DNA of 64,000 nt from Pseudofabraea citricarpa (Eukaryota; Ascomycota; Leotiomycetes; Helotiales; Dermateaceae), in assembly GCA_029641185.1 (NCBI GenBank), contig JAPWGK010000025.1:124001-188000 (forward strand), read 5' to 3'. Both the position numbers and the translations under genes were made by a program. A model generated the notes under the pieces. It worked only from the letters and a program-made list of their open reading frames with translations, was not told the origin of the DNA and made no database searches. This document shows, piece by piece, positions 59,124 through 64,000 of this stretch (its first letter is position 1; each line of letters begins with the position of its first letter).

Positions 59124-61465
59124 ATGGATCAGAGCCAGACCAGTGCTTCGGAACGGGCATTGCCCGAGTCCTTTGAAAGCATCCAAGATATTATGGACAT
59201 CTCCAACGACCGGCTACGGATCGAACCACTTGTCAATTTCATTGGCTTCGTCAAAGATTTCCGGCCACCCTTTCAGACCAGGGGGACGGGTGAGTCTTGA
59301 CTCAGGGACTCGTCGTAGCATCATCACTAACTCGCTCTTAGATTTCAAATGCACCCTCGAGATGATGGATGTGTCGAGACAATTCCACTCCTCTGGCATC
59401 CAGCTCGTCATATTCCGACCAGAAAACAAGATGCCCGCCATCACTCCGGGTGCCGCGGATATCTTATTGCTTCGCAAAGTCAAAGTAAGTAGGCCACGTC
59501 CTTGAAGTCTAGTTAGAAATTCTCAACTTTCCAGGTGCAGATGTGGTCAGGCACCATCAGCTTGCTCTCCCACTTCACTACCGAGTTCCATTTGCTGCCT
59601 GCGAAAAGTATTCCCACATCCCCCAATCCTACCATGTACAAGCTCTGGAAATCATACCCTTCAAGTGCCAGGTCTCCTACAAATGCCCAAACAGATTACG
59701 TCTTGTGGGCCCACGCAAATATGGATAAGTCATTCTTGCCCACAGCAGAGGCATTTCAAGAGAGGTCTATGCAAGCCATGGCTGTCAGAGACAAATTCAG
59801 CCTTCTCAAAGACGTTCAGTTGGGGAAGTTCTATAACGTCATAGGCCAAGTCGTAAAGATGCTAGATCGGGTGTCTGGTCAGGTGACGATGTATGTGTCG
59901 GATTACACTCACCATCCTAATTTCTACCATTATACCTGGGCTGGTAGAAATGAGCCCTCGGAAGGTGTTGATGGTGATGAGTTTGGCTACCTTAGTCACC
60001 AGCCCAAGAACACAAAAGAATGGCCCGGGCCTTATGGGAAAATGGTCATCCAGATTACTCTCTATGATTGGCATGCTGATTACGCACGAGAGCATGTGAA
60101 AGCTGATCAGTGGGTCATGTTACGGAATCTTTATGTAACTTATGGCAAATCAGGAGGTTGCTTGGAAGGTTTTCTAAGGGGAGAAAACGGCCAGAGCACA
60201 GGCCAGGTCAAGGTAGAGATCATGAAGACCTCAGCGGAGCCCGACGACAATGATGTCCGGTGGAAAGAAGGTCTCCGTCGTAAGCTATTATGGTGGATGA
60301 AATTTGAGGATGAGAAGAAGGCGATCCTAGAAGAAGGTGTACAGTCTGGGACCAAGAGAAAGCGCGAGCATGATGGAGCTTCCAAGCTTAATGGCAAGGA
60401 ACGCCGAAAGGAGAAGCGCGCCGCCGCCCAAAAAAAGGCCACGGAGGATGAAACCAAGGAAGCAACAAGGCTGGATCTCAATGAAAATGGTGAGTACATT
60501 TGCCAAAATTTCCATGGCTCTACAGCTAACACAGTAAACAGTGCGATGTAATCACCCCGACAAGTCAGCCATTCCACTCCTAGAGATCATGAGAGGTCAT
60601 CTATCAAAGTCCTCCAGTGGCCAAAAGTATCAATTGCCGTTTGTCAACTGCAATTACCGAGCTGATGTCCGAGTTGTTGATTTCTTTCCGGCCCGATTAG
60701 AAGATTTTGCGGTTGGTCGTCGTGTGAGCGAATATGAAATCTTATCAGACTATAGCGGGGGCGAGGACACAGATCACGAGGAAGACATGCGACAATTCAA
60801 GGAGGGCAAAGGGTTTGGAGAGAAGAAATGGGAGTGGAGATTTGCTTTGCAGGTCGAGGATGCCTCTGCAAAGTCTTCCACAACCCCGAAAGAACGAATG
60901 TGGTTGGTGGTCGAGCATAAAGATGCACAGATGTTGCTTGGGATAGATGATGATGCCACCAAGTAGGTATACAACTGCTCCTGGTTGAACGCTTTGCTAA
61001 CTTTATAGTCTGCGACGAAACCCGGATCTGTTGAGTCAGGTCAGGGAAAGGCTCTGTATACTGTGGGGCGATCTCGAGGAACAAAAAACAGCTTCGTTGC
61101 CTAAGGAGACAGTCAAAGAAAGCAAAAACATTCCAACTTCGTCTATCGAAAGCATTGATTCTACATTCCCACAACGAAAAGCTGGAGACCAGCCAGATCT
61201 CGACAGTGATGTGGAAGATAGCATTCAGCAAAAGAGAAAACAGAAGAGACTTCCACTCAAGGAACGCGATATGAACTCAATCGTCAAAACCGTGAACGAG
61301 GATGTTTTAGCAAAAAAGGAATTTGCCGTGAGGAATAAGGCTTTTACTTGTTGTATCAAACAATATGGCATTAGGGTGGCAGAGGAAGATGTGGCAAAGG
61401 CCACCGCAGGGAAAGGCCAACGATGGGAACGAGTCTTTGGGTTGCATGGAACCATGATCATGTGA
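59124..61465 (+). CDS. POT1: Protection of telomeres protein 1 (Pot1)
   Basis: Five exons, 59124-59289, 59342-59484, 59535-60489, 60542-60962 and 61009-61465, with introns of 46-52 nt; 713 residues. Pot1 binds the single-stranded G-rich telomere overhang and, in shelterin, blocks end degradation and controls telomerase. The first OB fold (Telo_bind) spans about 30-150: IEPLVNFIGFVKDFRPPF, DFKCTLEMMDVS, GIQLVIFRPE. The second OB fold includes FYNVIGQVVKMLDRVSGQVT, then MYVSDYTHHPNFYHY and WVMLRNLYVTYGKSGG. A basic linker (TKRKREHDG, RRKEKRAAAQKK) precedes a C-terminal part with VRCNHPDKSAIPLLEIMRG and VNCNYRADVRVVDFFP, as in other fungal Pot1 proteins. Introns 1 and 3 use GTGAGT donors. Confidence 0.93.
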
Positions 61466-63042
61466 GAAAAACCTGGTTGGGAGTTAAGGAAGACCCGGGT
61501 TTAAAATTACCCAGCTTGAAGAACTGGCTTCAACACAGTCTTCCTTCTCGGACCCCTAGGACTCGAGCATTCTTACTGAAGAAGATATGAAATTCAAATT
61601 TCGGTTTGATGAACGTCCAGCATACAGAACTCAGAGTGTGCGTCGGAAAACCTTGTTTGCTACCAGCGATAAGGAAAGGAAGATTTTTCGCTTTTGCTTT
61701 TGCTTGAGTGAAAGCTAAAGTCAGGCCCAATGCACGGGTACCAAATCACTAGCCATGGACAGATACCCCGATACTTTGTCGAGAATAATCTAAACCATTT
61801 GAAGTGATTGATACGAGACGTACTACGAGCACGTCAGAATACTTGTCTTGGATATATCAAAGGGGATGTTTCTTTGACAAACATGATACTCCTGACGACG
61901 CTGGCGCAAAGACTCCTTGGGCGGAACGGTATGTAACTATTTAATATTGAAGCCAAGTTATGGAGGCCATGTATGTATGTGTACGAGGGTCCCGAGCGAG
62001 GTGCCAATGTGACGTAGCATTGTACTATTCAACATCAAGTCCAGTTCACGAACCACAGGTATGTGTACGGGTCCCGAGCGAAGGTTATCGATACACAAGA
62101 AGCATCCAGAAACTGATCTCGCAAAGCTACCTGCCACGATCTCTTCAGCCTCTTGCTTTCATCTCATTTTTATCTTGCGAGCCGCTGGCTGATGTTGCTG
62201 CAGGTTCTCATTCTGTACTCATATGTGGTTTACCAAGGACGGGAGAAGGACCGACGGCGGATGCTAAGCTTTTTAACGTTGGGTACCACCACAAGCCCAC
62301 CAGGGCACTTGTCGTTTCGAACTCCTGGAGCTCGACGCCCCGGATTCCCCCAGGATCAATCAGATCATGACAATCAATCAAGCATTGACACTAGCACGGG
62401 CACTAGGGCGCACCAAACTTTGAGGTCGGCAATGGCGCCCTCAACGGTAGCGAGCGGCGAATCGCACGTCACAGGGAGGTGTGGCAGGGTTGGTTGGTCA
62501 TCCACTCAGCTCTTGACTTCCCATGCACTTCCTCCTCAGACACTATGCCTTCGAGATTGTGGAGACCACTCAGGTCCGTGGACTCGATCCATGGGAAACT
62601 CTCAGAGCCAGAGCTTGAAACAAAGCAAGCCTGTTTCGCCAGCCACGGAGGCTCGAGCAAATGAAGCGACATTAAGCGACACCAATGTACAAACGTGGAG
62701 GGAGATCACCCCACCGAACGGAAACGTCCATTCCCTTTGGGATAGAGACCCCCCTGCGTTAAAACCATTCAAACAGAGCAGTCGCGTCGGGTATGCTGAC
62801 AGCCAGTTCTAAAAGTAAAAAATCCCGACACAGGCCTCGAGCTGGCCATGGTTCTTTGGGTTACTTGACAGCAAGGTTTCACCCAAACCCCATCCGGATT
62901 TTACCTCCAACCGACCTTGTTTATCCTTTAATCATTTCGTTCTGGTGAGGAGCTGGTCTTTAATAACCTCATCGATCTCCGGTTCAGTTAAATATCCTCG
63001 TGGGATCGAACTGGCTTTCTTTTGCACTTATCATAATTCAAA
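61466..63042. other. Intergenic
   Basis: About 1.58 kb. A 219-codon frame at 62153-62812 has no domain, biased Ser/Thr/Pro/Gln content and no conserved motif, so I do not call it. A short direct repeat is listed separately. Confidence 0.5.
61975..62081 (+). repeat. Near-identical direct repeat pair
   Basis: GTATGTGTACGAGGGTCCCG (61975 on) and GTATGTGTACGGGTCCCGAG (62059 on) begin copies that continue into GAGCGA. They differ by a 2-base indel and lie 84 bases apart. Confidence 0.7.
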
Positions 63043-64000
63043 ATGCGTCTCCTCCCACGGCAATACCAAGTCAGGACGGGGATGTCGGAGTCCTGGTGGA
63101 GTAGAATGGCGAAAGAGAGAAATGACAGCAGGGGACCAAACAGCAAAAGACAGAAACAATGTGACCCAGACGAAGACGACGACTGCTCGCCTAAAACAAA
63201 AAAGAAGATAACCTGTGGTCAAAATGGTGATGACGATGATGGGGAGGATTGCACCGTACCTAAATCAACCGCTAGCTCGGTAAGTTGATGCTCGTATACA
63301 AAATATTGCAGTGACTAACATCTCAAGGCTGTAATTACAACTGCATCATCTACTAAAAGTGGTGTTTCGGCAAAGACAAAGATAACATGTGGTCAAAATG
63401 GTGACGATGATGACGGAGAGGATTGCACATCAACTACAACGTCTACCAGCACCACTGAGACATCTACTGCTAGCTCGGTAAGTCTAATTTCTGTCTACAC
63501 AATAAGACGACCTCTGACATTTAAAGGCCGTAACTACAGCTACGTCATCCAGCAAAAGCAGCGTTACAGCAAAAGCAACTTCTTCTACTCCTACTACTAC
63601 TTCTACATCTACAACCAAAACGCGCACATCAACTACAGCTGTTAAAATCACAAGCAGCAGTACCGCTTCGCCAACTGTTTCAACCACTACATCTCGCACC
63701 TCAGCAGCTCCAAGCACCTCGGCCGCTGGAGCAGGAATCTCATCCGTCAACGCATCACAAGGAATAAGTGGGACAACCGAAGCGATACTTATCGTACTAG
63801 TAGTCAGTAAGTCATCACCATACTTCTTACCCAGCACCGAACAAAAAGAAAAGCCCTAACCGGCCATCGCAGTTGGGATAATCATCATCCTACCCATGAT
63901 CTTCTTCTTCCTCCGTCGGTACTACAAGCGCAAACAACTTGAAAAAGATGACGTCGTGTCGGCCCCGGCAACTCCCCTTTACCGCACATCATATTCGCAA
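63043..64000 (+). CDS. Ser/Thr-rich single-pass membrane protein with duplicated Cys/Asp exon (3' part off right edge)
   Basis: Exons 63043-63279, 63328-63477, 63527-63806 and 63873 to the edge; introns are 48, 49 and 66 nt with GTAAGT or GTAAGTC donors. No family recognised. The first exon has a possible Kex2 site (SKRQKQ), CDPDEDDDC, then the module KITCGQNGDDDDGEDCT. The second exon repeats that module almost exactly; both exons end in ACYGCTAGCTCG before the donor, so the exon has been duplicated. The third exon is a Ser/Thr-rich stalk, probably O-glycosylated, ending in the start of a membrane helix. The fourth completes it (ILIVLVVIGIIIILPMIFFF) and gives a basic stop (RRYYKRK) and cytoplasmic tail. 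Cell-surface sensor or adhesin is plausible. No signal peptide is visible in the first exon, so the start may be wrong or an upstream exon may exist. Confidence 0.75.

Noticed and set aside
62153..62812. 219-codon plus-strand frame
   Set aside because: Biased composition with no domain; initial codon is not ATG; looks like intergenic sequence open by chance.
1..64000. tRNA, snRNA, CRISPR and intact transposon search by eye
   Set aside because: No paired tRNA A/B boxes with cloverleaf, no regular spacer-repeat array, and no transposase, integrase or reverse-transcriptase motifs were found.

Overview
The window is nuclear DNA of a filamentous ascomycete. Genes are split by short introns, mostly 43-66 nt, with GTATGT/GTAAGT-type donors and CTAAC/CTGAC branch points. 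The gene content includes a HET-domain protein, a CFEM membrane protein, a Zn2Cys6 regulator and an ASST-family protein, which together are typical of Pezizomycotina. The repertoire and moderate GC content suggest a Leotiomycetes/Helotiales-like fungus, but that placement is inference. Several genes only appear after splicing by hand; exon joins were chosen by reading-frame continuity, splice consensus and family alignment.

Left part (1-7.2 kb): a phosphoinositide phospholipase C running off the left edge, a MATE transporter and a secreted FAD-linked oxidoreductase, all on the minus strand. From 7.2 to 15.1 kb there is no intact gene. This block is AT-rich, especially 10.4-13.3 kb, and holds one recognisable relic: a 2-oxoglutarate/Fe(II) oxygenase fragment with a stop and a lost iron-ligand histidine.

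Middle part (15.1-32.4 kb): a large secreted/membrane protein with four Gly/Ser-rich repeats joined to a cytochrome b561-like membrane domain; an ASST-family protein; a small protein with [L/P]PxY motifs; an OTU-like cysteine-protease candidate with a charged nuclear-type tail; a HET protein; an MFS transporter; and a CFEM-domain single-pass membrane protein. A degraded region with an imperfect inverted repeat follows (33.7-34.4 kb).

Right part (35.4-47.5 kb): a Zn2Cys6 transcription factor containing a GC-AG intron, a secreted SGNH (CE3-like) esterase, a secreted carboxylesterase with a Thr/Gly-rich insert, and a MetE-C-terminal-like methyltransferase with an upstream TCACGTGA site. From 49.8 kb on the genes are mainly housekeeping: a nucleoside-monophosphate kinase, the cohesin subunit Scc3, importin alpha, and POT1. 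The last two are divergent and share a promoter with paired CACGTG sites and an ACGCGT (MCB) box. At the right edge is a partial Ser/Thr-rich single-pass membrane protein with a duplicated Cys/Asp-rich exon.

I saw no biosynthetic gene cluster, intact transposon, tRNA or CRISPR. The least familiar items are the repeat/b561 fusion (15.1-17.6 kb), the OTU-like protein (23.3-25.2 kb) and the exon-duplicated surface protein (63.0-64.0 kb).
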